Shown here piece by piece: positions 11,901-25,516 of a stretch of 64,000 nt of DNA. Both the position numbers and the translations under genes were made by a program. The notes beneath the pieces are model-generated. The model was given only the letters and a program-made list of their open reading frames with translations, made no database searches and was not told the origin of the DNA. Each line of letters opens with the position of its first letter. Position 1 is the stretch's first letter. Source of the DNA: Cloeon dipterum (Eukaryota > Arthropoda > Insecta > Ephemeroptera > Baetidae); contig NC_088790.1 of NCBI RefSeq assembly GCF_949628265.1, forward strand, positions 14,326,545 to 14,390,544. The letters are read 5' to 3'.

Positions 11901-14900
11901 ATTATTAAATTGACAATTTTAGACTGATTTGTCACTTCGAAATCTACAAATAGACAAGCTTTGTTATGTTTAGAGAAAAAAATAAAAGTCGCCGGTTTCA
12001 CGAGTGCCAATCAATGAGTGAAAGACTATTAGGAGGTTCTACCTCAGGGCGGTCGTGGGGATCAAAGCTGTAGGAGCGCTGAAGGTGGGCTTGGTCAGGG
12101 CGTTGGGGCAGCTTGCGTCGCGTGCGCGGTGGTACGCTCAGGTCTGTGTGACTGGACCAGCGGGGCAGCGCGTTGGGGGGCGCCACCGCGGCCACAACGG
12201 GGCTGGTGCTGCGCGACGGGAAGTTGCGGAAGTCAGCCACGCTGCCGGCCTTTTTGAAGGTGTCCGCCTTGGAGGGCGGCGTCGGGGGCAGCACCAGCTG
12301 CTGCTGTGATTGGTAGTACCTGCTTTCGGGATAGGGGTGCTCCGGGTAGTAGAAGTGCTGCAGAGGGGGGTGGTGGTGCCCGCGCAAAGGGTGCTTGCCG
12401 CCCCCCAGCGCTGCCAGCTTTGGCAGATGGTAAGGCCCAATCTACAGGTTCGAGCAAACTCGATTCAGTGCCAGCACGCAGAGTTTGTATCCACACCGGA
12501 AAGTTTCCCATTGAGCAACCCCCGATTCTATTTTGAGTTTAAAAAAAGATTTGCCTATTCTCTGCGTTCTGGCACCTACTCGCTAAGGAACACCAGGGGT
12601 ACAGAAATAATCAGAGCATTCAACCACAGTTCAAACCAACCAAAGATGATGAGAGTAAATCTACCACTGGCAAACTCACGCCTCACACTGACCTTTTCAT
12701 GTCTGGGAACCTGTTGCGTCCGCTTGAAAACTTCCTCCTCCTCCTCTGAATTGTAATAATGCTCGCCATCCTCTGATAAAACGTCTTCGGCCGCATCGCC
12801 CGGATGCGTTACCACACTGAAGCGACCTTGCCTGCTGGGCTGGACGTCTTCAGTGTAGCTGGCAGCCAAGGAGTGGCTGCTGCTGTTAAACTGCTGCTGC
12901 TGGGAGAACGACATTGGACTGACCACAGGAGCTTGCTGCGTTTGGTCGGCCACTTGCAGTTGTGATGGTTCGCTTGCAGGAGGTTGACTCGTGGATCGTA
13001 AGATTGGAACAGGTACCGACTCATCTAAAAAGGAAAACGTTCAATTTGAAAATTTATCTGCATTGTTTTTCAAACTCCTGAGTCAAAATGAATTGATTTA
13101 TATTTTAACTTAATTTCAAACAATAACCATACCTTTTACTTGATTACTTTCTTCAGGCTTGACATCTCCTTCGTTAACTACGGACACTTGAAATCGAGAC
13201 ACTCTACGCACTGGAGGAGCAGGTGCATTGAGAATCGTATCACTGGAATGTATGGCATGCGGTTCCGTCTGACCACTTGGTTGCTCTGTACTATGAGGCT
13301 GCACAGGCGTGGTGGAAAGAGACAGTTGTGGCACCAAATTAGGATTATCCGGCTGCAAGAGATGGCTTTTATAATTCTGCTTGGAAATTGAAAGCAACGA
13401 GAAACTAACATGTACAAATGGCAACAATAAGTGTTGATGGGTGTCTGTGCCGGAGGGTCTGCTTCCTTGATGTATTTTAGAGAGTTCCTGACGCAATGCA
13501 ATGTTAAGAGTATACAGAAATGTGTATTGTCAATCTAGTTATCCAAAATTACCTGGTCGAGATTCTGCAGCTCCAATGCTGCCTGAGCACACTGCTCGGC
13601 AGTCGTTAAATGGTGAACGACGTAGGGCTGCGCCTTGCTAGAATCTGTAGCATAAGGAATCAGCAGTGGGAGGTTAGCCAGTGGTTCGGAAGCTACAGGA
13701 GCCTTGGCCTGGTCAGCAGATTCAACTGGTGCGATCGGAGGCTGATGAATGAGCAAAGCTGGGCTGATGTTTGCGTGGATTGTGCTCTGGGGTGAGAGGG
13801 GACCCTGCACAAACAAAATTCTTACAAAGAGGCCCCAGAGGCATGGAATTTTGACAAGGATTTAAAATGATCTAGTCAAGAGAACACAGAAGAGCTGCCA
13901 GATAGGCGTCAATGATACCCGCATTCTAGAAAAAATGACAGAAAAGTACGTTTAAAATAAGTCGCAGTTAATAGGAAACACTTTTAAAAACAGGGGTTGC
14001 ACTATTTTCAGTCCATTTTCGCCCATAAGAAGTTTTCTTGTATATTTATTTTAATTTTAAGCCTGATAATCGGTTGTAGAAATAATTATAGAATTGCTCC
14101 GCTATGCGCGAATTTACTAAATTACCAAGGTGGTTAGCTAGCTTATAGTAAATTCCCGCAGAGCTGAGTCACTGGATACATTTAGTTTCAAAAAATTACC
14201 TGAGACTGTATTAATTTTCGTCTGTATATAGAGGACAGTTATTTTCAGGGTAAAACACTGGATGATCTTTTCGTCAACTGTCCGACCCTTCTTCATACCC
14301 CGATTTAATGTTTCAAGATTTTTAATTCTAGCGCAAAAATATAATTACCTTTGTATTCTGATCGCGATAAAATTTAAGATGGCTTTCAACGCTACAAAAG
14401 GTAATAATTATTAGTCTTTAGCCTTGGTCTCAAAAATTAATTTTGAAACAAAATATTTCCAGAGTGCGTGCTTCCAAAAATTATGCAAATATTAACAAGC
14501 AGCTTAAAACTCTGACAGCTTGGTTTGACATCTTATCATGAGCAAATTTAGAAATGATAATTCCGATGTTTTGTTTACGCTGCAGGCCACGTGAAATAAA
14601 TCTCGCGTTATCTAGCAACCCTTGAGTTCGCTACTAACTCTTGTCAAAACTCAGCAAACATAACTAACTAAAGCTTGAGCGCCGGTCATCGAAATGGAGG
14701 CGAGCTTCTGCTGCAATGCTTGCATGTACGAATCGTAGCTTTGTGCAATGAAAGGGGTTGCAGGGTGCGAGGAGACAGGCGTGTTACCAGGCAGCAACAG
14801 TTCCGATGGCTGCGACGTCACCTCCTGCAGCTTCTTGTTCAACTCTCCGATGGTTTGGCAGCTGAAATTATGGACAGCCCGCTTAGACGCCATGTTCGCG

Positions 14901-17900
14901 ACTAGCTAATAACAAAACTTACGATGACTCATGGTTTTGCTCAAAGGAACCCTGCTGAGTGAGTTTCGTCAAGGCGTCACTATGAAGTGTGTTTTCAGGA
15001 GTGTTTTGATGTGTTGTTGCGCCACTAGTTCTGACGTCGTCACTTGACTTCTCATCTATCGACATTTGCCGCTCCATACTATGAGATTTCACCTCGTTAT
15101 CACTAATTGGCGTGTAATCCTGAGAAGCGAGTAACTAATTAGAAATGCAAAAACAATAGACACTTGAATCAAGTACATGACTTCCAACTCCGTTACTTTT
15201 AGGCAGGTTTACGGAACTTTTGGCCGGACTGCCGAGCGGAGTGTCCCCACTTGCAGAATTGTTGATCATCGAATCCCACCTTCGAAGACCAGGAATGCTA
15301 TCATCTCTCTGTGGAATCAATTGCATGACATATTAAATGAACTCGCAAATTTAGAACAAAGCTTACTGAGCGATGCCGGCGTTGGCCGTTGAAGTAAGAT
15401 GCCAATGAAGATGCCTGTCTGGTAAGCGAACCGTGAATAACCTGAGGCAATTTAAATTTTATATCAATTATCAAGTCACTTATGACATAAAATATTAAAA
15501 ATAAAAATCCTAAGAAAAAAATCAGATCTTACTCTTGATTTCAGATGGTGATCGCGTTCTCTTTGCCTAGGTTTCCTGATAGCAACTGGACTGGCATTGT
15601 CCATTCCACTGCCAAGGACTGGCAACTCATCAGGATTTTCCTTCAAAAGCGAGACAGCTTCTGTTAGGAGATCTACCAGTGCTTTGCTGTGTGCTTCAGC
15701 CAAAAGTTTAGAACCAACCTAATAATGATGTTGTTTAGAACCCAACAAAATGCTCATAGAATAGCATGCATTACCAGATTCTGGGAGATTTCCTTGAAAT
15801 TGGCATCTTCAATATCAAACTTGAATGTGACCCTCTTTTGTCTAGAGCATTCCAACTCGCACTCAACCTCAGTCTTCTTGAAAGACAAAACAACAAGCCT
15901 TGGGCCACGAATCTCATTACGCCTACGCCGACGGATCCTCTGTTTCGCAGCGTTCTCAGCTTGCACGTCCCTGAAATGGGGCTCAAATTAATTATCCGAT
16001 CCTCCTTTCAATCAGCCTACTCTTCTCCCACCCACCATCAAAGCTAGTTATGATATGAAACACTTAAAATAAAAATGCCTCGAAATAGTGGATTCACAAT
16101 TCATCGCTGAATATTTTCCAATTTTCCAGACATTTCGTAATGGAATAATATCTAATGTAAAACTAAAGCAAGGAATATAAATATGGTTTATAGATCTTAC
16201 CCATCCAAACTATCCAGTTTCTCAGAACCAGGAGAAGTAACTATTTTGTTCTCAGATGGCATTTTCTGCAAAACTGGCGCCTGAAACATGAGGGTGAATT
16301 AAAGACACACTATCGCTCAGACGTCCACTTACAGGCTCATGGAACGTGATCGGATCATCGTTGGCATCAAGGCTTGAGAAATCTCCAGAACGCCGCTGTT
16401 GGACATACATGGTTGGATCTGGCTCGCTGTGACCCATTGGAACCTGATCAAAATTTAGTTTGTAAGTCTCAGGGCGCAAAATGGCAACAAAAATTACATT
16501 GGGGTTGTGCATATACTGAGGCGGGATATCAGTCTCTAAAGAGTTTGACACATCAACGCAGTAGCCAAGTGGAGTGACTCCCTCCATGATGTATGGCGAC
16601 GAAGGTCCACTGATCAGCGTTCCATCCAGAATGAGAGGAGGCATCAAGGGGCAATTCTGTTGTGGCTGCATAACAAAGGAAAACTATTGTGGATTTAAAA
16701 TATTAAAAATCCAAGGACTGAATAAAAAAACGTTATTTAGGCGACGGGGTTCACTTATTTTTATTTTATTTATTTAATTTTCAAGCGGTCGGTTTTAGAC
16801 AGATTCTAGGTGTTGTAGCCAACGTGACCCAAGGTGTCTTGGACAATTGAGACATGAGATTAAAAATTTCTAATCATCGCTTCAGTAAAAAATTGTCTCT
16901 TACAAAGGGGAAGAAAGAGAACATTCAAACTCAACTGAGTCTCATACCACATTGCTTATTTAAACCTTTTAATAAATGACAAAGTTAAATATTTGTGCAT
17001 GTGAACCATGATTTTATTTTAAAAATTTCTCTTTTCCCTCCAGTTTAAAAAACGTAACTGATTCATATGAAAAGTTCGTCCGAGTACCAAATATTTTTCT
17101 CCTCCAAAGGTTTTAAATTTCTCAATTGTCTGAATATTTACGATGAAACTGACTTTCAAAAAATGTCTTTTAGACTCAAAATTGGTTAAAAAAAATCTTG
17201 AATTGAAAAATTTGATACAAAATCTGGAAATCTCGCTAAATTTGCTCTCAAACTCACAAGCCAAAACTAAACATATTTATTGCATAAAACTGCATAAATT
17301 TGTGCATGAATAATGGTCCCGTGACGATAAGAAGCTAAGAAATAATTGTTCGTCACAGTGTTCACAGTAAAAATTTTTCGGGATGTTAAAAATAAACGAT
17401 TCTGCCTTACCTGAGGTTGGTGTTGGGGCATCTCCTGCATAGCAACTTGCGACATGATTTGCTCTTGCATGATGGATGGTTGCTGGTGCATCATTTCCTG
17501 CTTTGGAGGCTGCTGGTGCGTCTTTTCTTGCATCTGCGCTGTCGGTGGGTGCAGGATTTCAGCGATTTGGGCTTGAAGTTGCTGGTGACTTAATTCTTGC
17601 TGCGGTGGCTGGTGAATTCTCTCTGGAATCAGCTGAGGCTGCGCAATCATTTCCTGCATCGGAGGCTGTGAAATTTGCTGCATTTCCTGCATTGGAGGCT
17701 GCATCATATGCATTTCTGGCATCGGTGGTTGCATTTGCTGCATTTCCTGCATTGGCGGTTGCATCTGTTGAAGCTCTTGCATGGGCGGCTGCATCTGCTG
17801 CATCTCTTGCGGCATTTGCGGCTGCATGATCTGCATATCCTGCTCCATGTAGCCCTGTGGAGCGAATTGGGCCATTTGATAAAATTGGGGTTGGTGCTGA

Positions 17901-20900
17901 ACACTCTGCTGTTGTTGTTGTTGTTGCGGAGGTTGCTGCAGTTGCTGGAAGTACATTCCAGCTGCTTCTTTCAGCTCTTGGTCATCTCTATGAATGGTCA
18001 CATAGCCCGAGTCGTTTGCCTGATCTAAACATGAATGAACTTGAAAAATGCATTGCAAAGCTCAGGCCAAGAGAATCTAACCTGTTCCGACTTCAGCATG
18101 AGGAGGCTCTAACAGCTTTTCATGATCTTTCTCTTCTCTTTCCTTGTGGCATTGAATAATCTGAAGCTGATCCTTGATCAGCTTAGCAACGAGACGAACA
18201 ACATCCTCCAGAATCAATTCAGAGGTGGCCTGAAATTAACTTTGTTGTACAGCCTAACAAACTTAGTTCAAAAGCTCACCATGTCAGCAGCGACCATGTC
18301 TGCGTTGTCATTCTTTAAGTCGTACTCAAATTGAATAGCTTCATTTTCTTTGTGTTTGTGACTCCTCTTCTTCGGATCAAGGACTCTAAGTCGAAAACAA
18401 GCTTTACCTTGGGCTTTCACCTCTTCGATCTGCGACACAAGTTCCAGCTTCAAGCCAACGTCTTCTTGGAAGAATTCGTAGTTCATTAGTTCTCTTATAC
18501 TGGGTCTAAAACGGAATCATTATCAATAATAAGCCAAGTGCAACTTCAAATAACTAACCTCTCTTCTTTCTTGAGGCGAATGCATTTGCTGATTATGTCA
18601 CGGATCTCCTGGTTTTCAACTTTTTCAAAACAAAGAGGTTTCACGCCCTACAAGAGATTTTTGAGGAGTTAAACAAAAACGGGAGAAACGCTTTTCTTAC
18701 AGTTGTGACTTTCTTGTAGATCTGAGCAGGTCCTGTGCACTCCGCATAAGGATATTCCGTAGTTGCCATCTCCAGCATGCACATGCCAAAAGCGTAAACG
18801 TCAACGCTTTCGTCGTAGTGCTCTTCGTACATTTCCGGAGCCATGAACTCCGGCGTTCCTGGTTTTAACCATGTATCAAATTTACAAAGGGAAAATTTCT
18901 AAATTTACCTATAACTGATTTTGCGAACGATCTGTTCTTGAGTGTGGCAAGTCCGAGATCGCCGATTTTCACAGAGCCAGTGTTGCCAGATATGAAAATA
19001 TTATCACACTTCAAGTCACGGTGAATAATGGAGGGTGAGCGAGAGTGTAGGAAGAGAAGTCCTTTCAAAATTTGCCTACACCAGGACTTGACAACTTTTG
19101 GATTTACTTTTTTGAAAAGACGTAGATATCTGTGAAGGCCCGTATTAATCGATAGTGCAAAAAAGTGCAATAAGATAATTTACGCTTTCAGTGTGCCTGA
19201 GGTCATAAGCTCGGTCACCAGCACGATATACTTCTTTTTCGTTTGTGTGACTTCCCAGTAGTCATAAAATCTCACAATGTTCGGGTGCTGCAATCCTTTG
19301 AGCATTTCAGCTTCTTCCCTGAATCTGTTCCTCTCCAGCTTATTTAGTTTCTTCTCCTGGAAATTTTACTTGTTTAGCAACGTCAAAACTAATTCTTAAA
19401 ACGGGCAAATCACCTGCAGTTCGCACCAGGCAACAGCCACTCCCGACACCGTGTCCAGTCCTCTATAAACGGTCTTAAAACTACCACTTCCAATCTCTTC
19501 GTTAAACTTTAAAAATCTGGTGTCAGGTGAAGTAGCCACAGCTTTTCCCTCATCTTCATCTTTCTCCATCTTTTTCTCTGGAGCTTCTTCACCTGCGAGG
19601 AATGATTTTAAAACACAGTCAATGGAAATTGGTATGAGTTACTTGTGTTGGATTCAGGGATAGCAGTTGGTAGTGGCACCTGTTCTGTCACTTCAGTCAA
19701 ATTCTCTTCAGGTGTGTTATCCGCAACCGGCAAAATGGCCTCTTTCTCAGACTTCTCTAGATTCTGAAATCGAAGCGCGTGCAAGATTTTAGAAAAGAGG
19801 CACATGACACCGCCGGGGAAAACACAAAGCCAAGCACTATGGGAAAAGTCAAGTTTCACGGTCCAGATCAAGTGAGTAAAGCAACTTGGTTCGAAAAAAC
19901 AGAAACACAGAAGAATTAGACTTGAAGAATTGTGTGTGTGTGGTCTGCCCCTGTGGAGAACATTTCACCGGAGGAGGAAATAGTCTAACAACCAGAGGAA
20001 AGGTGAAAGAAGACGGTCAAACTGATTGTGAGGTGAGAGGTGGTCTCTATCCATGGACAGCCAAAGCTCCAAGTGATTGAATTGTCATCAAGTACCTGTT
20101 TCTCCAGTCCCGCCTTATCTGTCGCGCTTTCCTTAATTTTACTACTAGGCTGCCGTTCGACATGATTCGAAGAAATCTATAAAATGCATATGCACACACT
20201 CTGCCGCTACAGAAAAGACGAGCAAGTGAACGGACTTACCTTCTCGGTGCGCGGCTTGCGGTCCTGGGTCCGTCCCAAATTTCTTGCCTGGTGGTTTCTC
20301 TGGCCGGCAGCGGCACCAGACTGCGATGCCGGCTTCTTCCTGGACCGATCCGCGCTCTGCGGAGTCACAGATACTCGACTAGACTGGACTTGTTTGGTGT
20401 TGCTCGGCGCAGTCGGCGGCAACTTCCTTTGGAACGTGGACGAAATGAAACCGCGCACAGTCGATCCTGCCAATTGAGCAGCTACGTGAGAAAGGACCAC
20501 TGATAATAATATTATGTTTGAGTAAATATGTGTATTTGGGCCTATCACAAGAACACTACTTGTGACGACCTAACACCATAAACGAACCAAGACTCTCGTT
20601 GTTCAAGTTAATTCTGCTTAATGACAGAGCACAGAAGACAATGATAACTGATTTTGACTGGCGCAAACAATATAAAAGTGGCAGAAACGTTTTCGTTTCA
20701 AAGGGCACAATCTCAGAGTTAGCAGTGACGTGGTTTTTTTCCCTTGCCAATTAATCCTGAGCCCCCAATGATTAAGTGGTTTAAATTCAGCGTCACGCAC
20801 GCAAATGAAACATTTCTTCTCTAGCTCACTTAATACGGCACTCCAAGCGGAAAAGGGTCACATTTCAATTTCACTAGTGTCATCATCGCCCAAGCGGCGG

Positions 20901-23515
20901 CCTTCGCTACTGAATTTCACTCCAGAACTGCCTGTCCTAAAGAATGGCACGAAAACCAATAACTTTGGCTTTTGACGACTTGTCATTTGGGCGGTTCAAA
21001 TGCGAATCATGAGGTATAAAACAATTTTAAAATTACTGGACGATGAATGAGCAAAAAAATAAGAGCGATTAATATTCATTAATACTAAAATTAGATACTC
21101 TCAAGCAAAAGAATAGGGGTAAATGTCCTAGAGTGCATCAAAATAAAATGGAAAATCGTCGAGCACTGTGTTTTTCCTGTACAGAAGCATCTATGTAGAT
21201 AGAGTCGATGATAATTTGTACATTCAATAAGGCATTCCACCCAGCTTTCTTTTAAGACCCTGGTTAGATGACGCATACTGTATTAATAACCAAATAAATA
21301 AAGAGGAAGAAAAAACAAAGATTTAAACCGGTCTTGTTCTCAAATGCATTAACAGGTCAAGTTACCACGGGCTGACAGTACCTGGAGTTTCAAAATTTAT
21401 TACATCCAAATGGTATGATTACCAATACCATGACGGAAAATTGGTAATCTTAAAAGGAATTTTCTGTCCTTAATGAACAGAATAATGAATAGAGGATGTA
21501 CTCAGGTATAATTTTTGTTCCAACAAAAAATGCGAGTAGGAAGAATGACGCGAGTCAGAAACCAGTAAATCTTGGAAAATGTCCATGTTTGTTAATAATC
21601 AAAACACAATACATACTTAATAGGACTTGTTTTGGACGGCTTTTCTAAGAATAATACAAAAATGCAGGGGTTTAAAGGGTAGAACTATTTCTCTCACGTG
21701 GATTAATCACGTTACATTGCAGGTAATATTCCAATTTTATCCTTTAGCGAGGGAAGCTGTGGAATGATGTCTAAACCGACTCATCATTTCGTAATTTACG
21801 TTGCTATCATACGTTATGTAAACGGATCGAGGGAATTTTTTGAAATGAATTGTACATTCATGCGATAATTGTTAACTACTTGAGTTCTAACAATAACTAT
21901 GGTAAAAGCGATATTAAAACGTACTCATAACGACTGAAAGATTTTAGCCAAGAGAAATAATATGTACCAGAGATCATTAATTGATAAAGTGGAAAATTTT
22001 ATAGAGCCACAACTTTTTTCAATGATATTCTAAGAAAATTTACCCCTCGTTAGGTAACCAAAAGCAATATTGTGTATTTTCGTTTCAAAATTTATGGGGG
22101 CAACTTGATTGAAAACAAAATAAAAACATGCCTCACTGAAGGGACAACCGAAATACTATAATGAAAATAGGAAAAAATATAAGATCATCTTAGGAAATAT
22201 CATTCATACAGTAAATAATTGTTACTGGTGGCGGAGAGGGGGGAAACTATATGACGCCATAATAAAGAATGAAGTCTTAGGCACCCTCAAATTGTAAGAA
22301 AAAATACAGTAGTTGTAAATGCAAAGGATCTTGCCAACGGTGGTGTTACCGATCGGATTCAGCACTGTCTGTTAGATTCACACACGTGAGTTAACTTTAA
22401 ACTCAGTACATTTGAGCTATAATTATATAGATTTGGACTTCATAATAATCTAAAAATAAATAAATACATAAATCATGTTGATTATTTTTGTTAACATAAC
22501 AACCATTCGTGGGATTTTCTAACAGATCAGTTTTATAATAAATGTTTGCGGCATGCGAAGATTGATTTGTAAAAAATTGGCATATTTTATGCTTAAAATT
22601 GTAAGGTCTCTTTTACTTAGGCTGTTAACTGACTCTCTCTGATGATTCCTAGTCTGCCTGTAAAATGTGCTACTCTCTACCGCCGTACAGCGCCTTGTCA
22701 CAAGTTACAAGGGCCAGTTACCCTCTCTCGGTCCTAAATCAACATTGGTGCAATTGTTGTTTATACAAACAACCAGATGTGCGCGTCAAATTCGGTTCTT
22801 TGAAATTTACAGGCGGTCAGTTTTTTAATTTCTACGTTAAAAATACAAAACTAACGTGTCTGGGTAAAAGCACAAGTGTATGAACGTCCAAAATAAATAG
22901 ATCTTCCTTAAGGGATACACGTTGAGAAATATTCGTTTGGCCTCTCCTCTAGGTCTTTCACTTTTCCATGATAAATGATTTTCTTCTGGCTGATCAAGTT
23001 GTTATATATATATATATATATATCCGGTAGATGTTCATTAATCGATCATTGTACAAGTATTGAGTTTGGTTTCTCATTGGTTTCTTCTACTCAACTTAAT
23101 TACCTAATCCATTCTATTATTTCTTGCGAAAATTTATAACTGCTAAAATAGAATAGGGATATTACAAAATTATCTTGCCATGAATTCACAGTAGCGATGT
23201 AACTTATGTTTTAAATGTTATTTTTGGACAGTTCTTAGGTACCGAAATTGTTTAATAATATAAAATAATATGAGAAAACATCCTAACCATATTGAAAAAT
23301 AGATACCGCCAAGACAATAAACTAATTACTAATGTATTTATTTTGATAATTTTAGTATTTTCAAACAGCGAGATATTTAACCAAACGTGCTTACCCAGAG
23401 GGATTTTCCGGGACGCTGCTGGAGAGTCCCCAGCGCCAGACGTACGCTCATTCTCAGAATTCACCCCGAGCGTGCTGCTCGAGGGCGAGATGTTATTTAG
23501 GCGTCCTTTACTCAT
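8921..23515 (-). CDS. Wnk: WNK (with-no-lysine) protein kinase
   Basis: Ser/Thr kinase that senses chloride and osmotic state and activates SPAK/OSR1 (Frayed), which control cation-chloride cotransporters. Model of 29 exons, about 1971 residues: 23395-23515, 20240-20481, 20096-20176, 19643-19763, 19414-19592, 19184-19356, 18909-19129, 18701-18858, 18559-18647, 18280-18505, 18082-18229, 17411-18024, 16333-16665, 16201-16280, 15775-15970, 15533-15718, 15367-15441, 15177-15308, 14923-15119, 14669-14861, 13553-13804, 13410-13487, 13133-13379, 12693-13024, 12043-12441, 10439-10717, 9816-9901, 9224-9494, 8921-9127. The kinase domain is about 216-474. GSGSFKT carries the relocated catalytic Lys (228), and Cys245 replaces the usual beta-3 Lys. 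HRD is 342-344, the chloride-site DLGL is 363-366, and the activating Ser is 377. PF2/CCT-like domains follow at about 475-545 and 950-995; RFQV and RFSV docking motifs are near 1427 and 1515. Exon 1, exon 26 (10439-10717) and its junctions are inferred and least certain. Confidence 0.88.
9128..9223 (-). other. In-frame WNK intron that encodes a hydrophobic tail if retained
   Basis: The 96-nt intron before the last WNK exon has donor GTAATT and acceptor TTGTAG after a pyrimidine tract. It is a multiple of three, has no stop inside, and its final TAG is itself an in-frame stop. If retained, it would replace the last 68 residues with 31 mostly hydrophobic ones ([20 protein letters not shown] near the end). 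Pyrimidine-rich introns tend to read as hydrophobic protein, so this may be chance. Confidence 0.6.
11998..12042 (-). other. Possible alternative WNK C-terminus
   Basis: If the donor at 12042/12041 (GTAGAA) after DPHDRPE is not used, exon 12043-12441 reads on for 14 residues ending LIDWHS to a stop at 11998-12000. This would end WNK after its RFxV motifs and omit the C-terminal coiled coil. I see no good minus-strand AATAAA close by, so I take splicing as the main form. Confidence 0.4.
17650..17827 (-). repeat. Met/Gln/Pro tandem repeat in WNK
   Basis: About five to six tandem copies of a roughly 30-nt unit inside the WNK exon 17411-18024, encoding variants of [11 protein letters not shown] poly-Gln tract lies just N-terminal (about 17905-17930). 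The repeat is in the linker after the first PF2-like domain and is probably disordered. Unit sequences differ mostly at third positions, so it is not a very recent expansion. Confidence 0.85.
20482..23394. other. WNK first intron (inferred), 2.9 kb
   Basis: A+T-rich noncoding sequence between the inferred first coding exon of WNK and the second. It contains a (TA)n run at 23003-23023. No gene, RNA or element recognised. Confidence 0.5.
23003..23023. repeat. (TA)n microsatellite
   Basis: About ten TA dinucleotides in a row within the inferred first WNK intron. Confidence 0.95.
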
Positions 23516-25516
23516 CCTTACTAATCAGCATCCAACGAAATACTTGAAACAAAGTCTGCAACAAAAATATCATGCATTATATTTGTTTGCGTATTCTCTA
23601 TTCAGTTTTATGATTGGAAAATTTTCAATGCACAAAGAAATAGTGCCTCAGGAATCTAACACCGGTGCAATATTAGATATCGAGTGCGGCAAAAGCCGCA
23701 ACCAATGCACTCGATTATAAATATGGCACTAAAATACAATTAAAGGCCGGGTGTCATGTTTCACCGCAGGCGGAAAAGTATCCCTGCGCCTGCCAAAAAG
23801 TGAAAGGAGCCCAGAGTTTGAGCGAATTCTCTGGAGCCGACCCAAAAAGCGCGGCCGACAAACAAAAGGCCGAGTGTGTGTGGGCCAAAAGGGGCTGACA
23901 TGTGTGCAGCTCAATTGCCGAGTCAATCTAGCCAATTAATTCAGTCAAGGTCTTTACGAGCGCAGCTAGCCGCAGGCTCCTGAAGGTGGCTCAGGGCCGA
24001 CACATAGTGCACAGGCCATCGGCGGCCACGACGCGGCCCAAGGTGGCCACCGCGTCTCAAGTCCTGACCCAAATTTAAAGCGGTCAGGATCTGGGTACAA
24101 ATACGCAAGGAGCATTGTGCACTCGAGAACTGCGACTGTCTGCCTGCGCCGATTCCGCCCTGCCATCGAGTCGGGGTGCGCCAAATGCTAACGCTTAAAA
24201 ACAGAATGAAAACTTACGATTCTTGTTAAAAGACATTCCAGCGTGAGGACTAAACGCGCGACATGCAGTTATTGCGAGCGATTTCAATCCCATCAACGCG
24301 GATTGACACAAGCATAAGATGTTTTAGACCCGAGTCTAATTCGACTGCCTGCAAACACAGATGTTATGAAGCAGTGTTGCCAAGCACGAGCGTAAATTTA
24401 ATGCTGGAGATCGCTAGAGAAAACCTGATGGTCAGATCCATATATTTGCTAATTATTCGATATTCATTTTTCAAATAAAAGGTGACATGAAATCATTTAA
24501 ATACAGTAAAAATTACTTAAAATTGGAATGTAATTACATATTTTATAACAAGGAACTAAAAACAATGGTTGGCAGCATTGGAAAGTCGTCGCCGTGATGG
24601 GGATGACGATTCTTTAGTTGCGACGAAATTATTGAGTAGTGGCGTATTCAGGGCAGTGACGTAAAAATCGCACTAAACTTGATCGGCTCACGGCTCACTG
24701 TCAGTTTTAAATTGCGTATTGATCTATTGTTATTCAAATGCATAATAATGCGCAATATGCCGTTGACATGCTACACAATTAATATCAATTGATGGCAAAT
24801 AAGAGTATGGATATATAGACAAAATTGAAATTAATGGATTTTTCAAATTTACAATTGAACACATTTTAGAACAGCACGATGTTTGGATTTTAGATATATA
24901 GAGTGAAAAAATTACATGATGATCTATTTTGTACGCAATTTTTGTAATTTTTATCCTAATCATTTTTAAGTAAAGTAAAACTTTTATATTGAAAAGCGTT
25001 TGTGCGTGTAAAAAATCACAAAAATCGTTTCTATTTATAGCAGGAAATTTTAAAATAGAAAACTACCAATGAATAACAAACAGAAAATAGTGGGGAAAAA
25101 ATCAATTGTGTATTATTTTTCCAATGGACCAATAATTTCGAAATCTTAATTTCGACTGGCTTAACGCTCTTCTGATTGATAGCTGCATGCCTGCGGTAGT
25201 ACCGTGACTGGTGCCGCCACTTCAGCCAGACAGGCGGACTCTAGACTCCGCCCATGGAAGTGGGGACAAACTCAAGGAGGTCCTGTGACGTCACATTTTG
25301 AGCCGAGCGAGAGGGCCGGAGAGAGCCGACGAGTCTGTCGACGATTTCTCTCCAGTTTTATTTGGAGTTCCCAAATAAAATCTGCAGGCCGTGAAAGAAA
25401 TGGACAGTGCTTACTACGAGTGAGGACAGAGGCGTCCAACTGTCTTCGGTTGGAGTCGCAGGTTCACCGCTGGAGGCTTATTCGACACAAATGCTTCCTC
25501 GCACTGGCTAGAAATA
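23516..25516. promoter_or_regulatory. Divergent WNK / CARMIL promoter region
   Basis: Two kilobases between the divergent WNK and CARMIL start codons. The stretch 23750-24190 is clearly richer in G+C than its surroundings and probably holds the WNK 5' UTR or promoter. The stretch 25200-25516 is likewise G+C-rich next to CARMIL and contains a palindromic CRE. No supported protein-coding gene lies between. Confidence 0.5.
25286..25293. promoter_or_regulatory. Palindromic CRE site upstream of CARMIL
   Basis: TGACGTCA, the full CREB/ATF consensus, about 224 bp before the CARMIL start codon inside the G+C-rich upstream block. It is a sequence match only; binding is not shown. Confidence 0.5.

Noticed and set aside
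17476-18028. Long plus-strand open frames opposite the WNK repeat exon
   Set aside because: They are antisense shadows of the repetitive Met/Gln/Pro coding sequence (Leu/His-rich readings).
20207-20548. Minus-strand open frame beginning near 20548 as the WNK N-terminus
   Set aside because: It starts with GTG, not ATG, and its first part is intron; the coding part begins at the acceptor near 20482.
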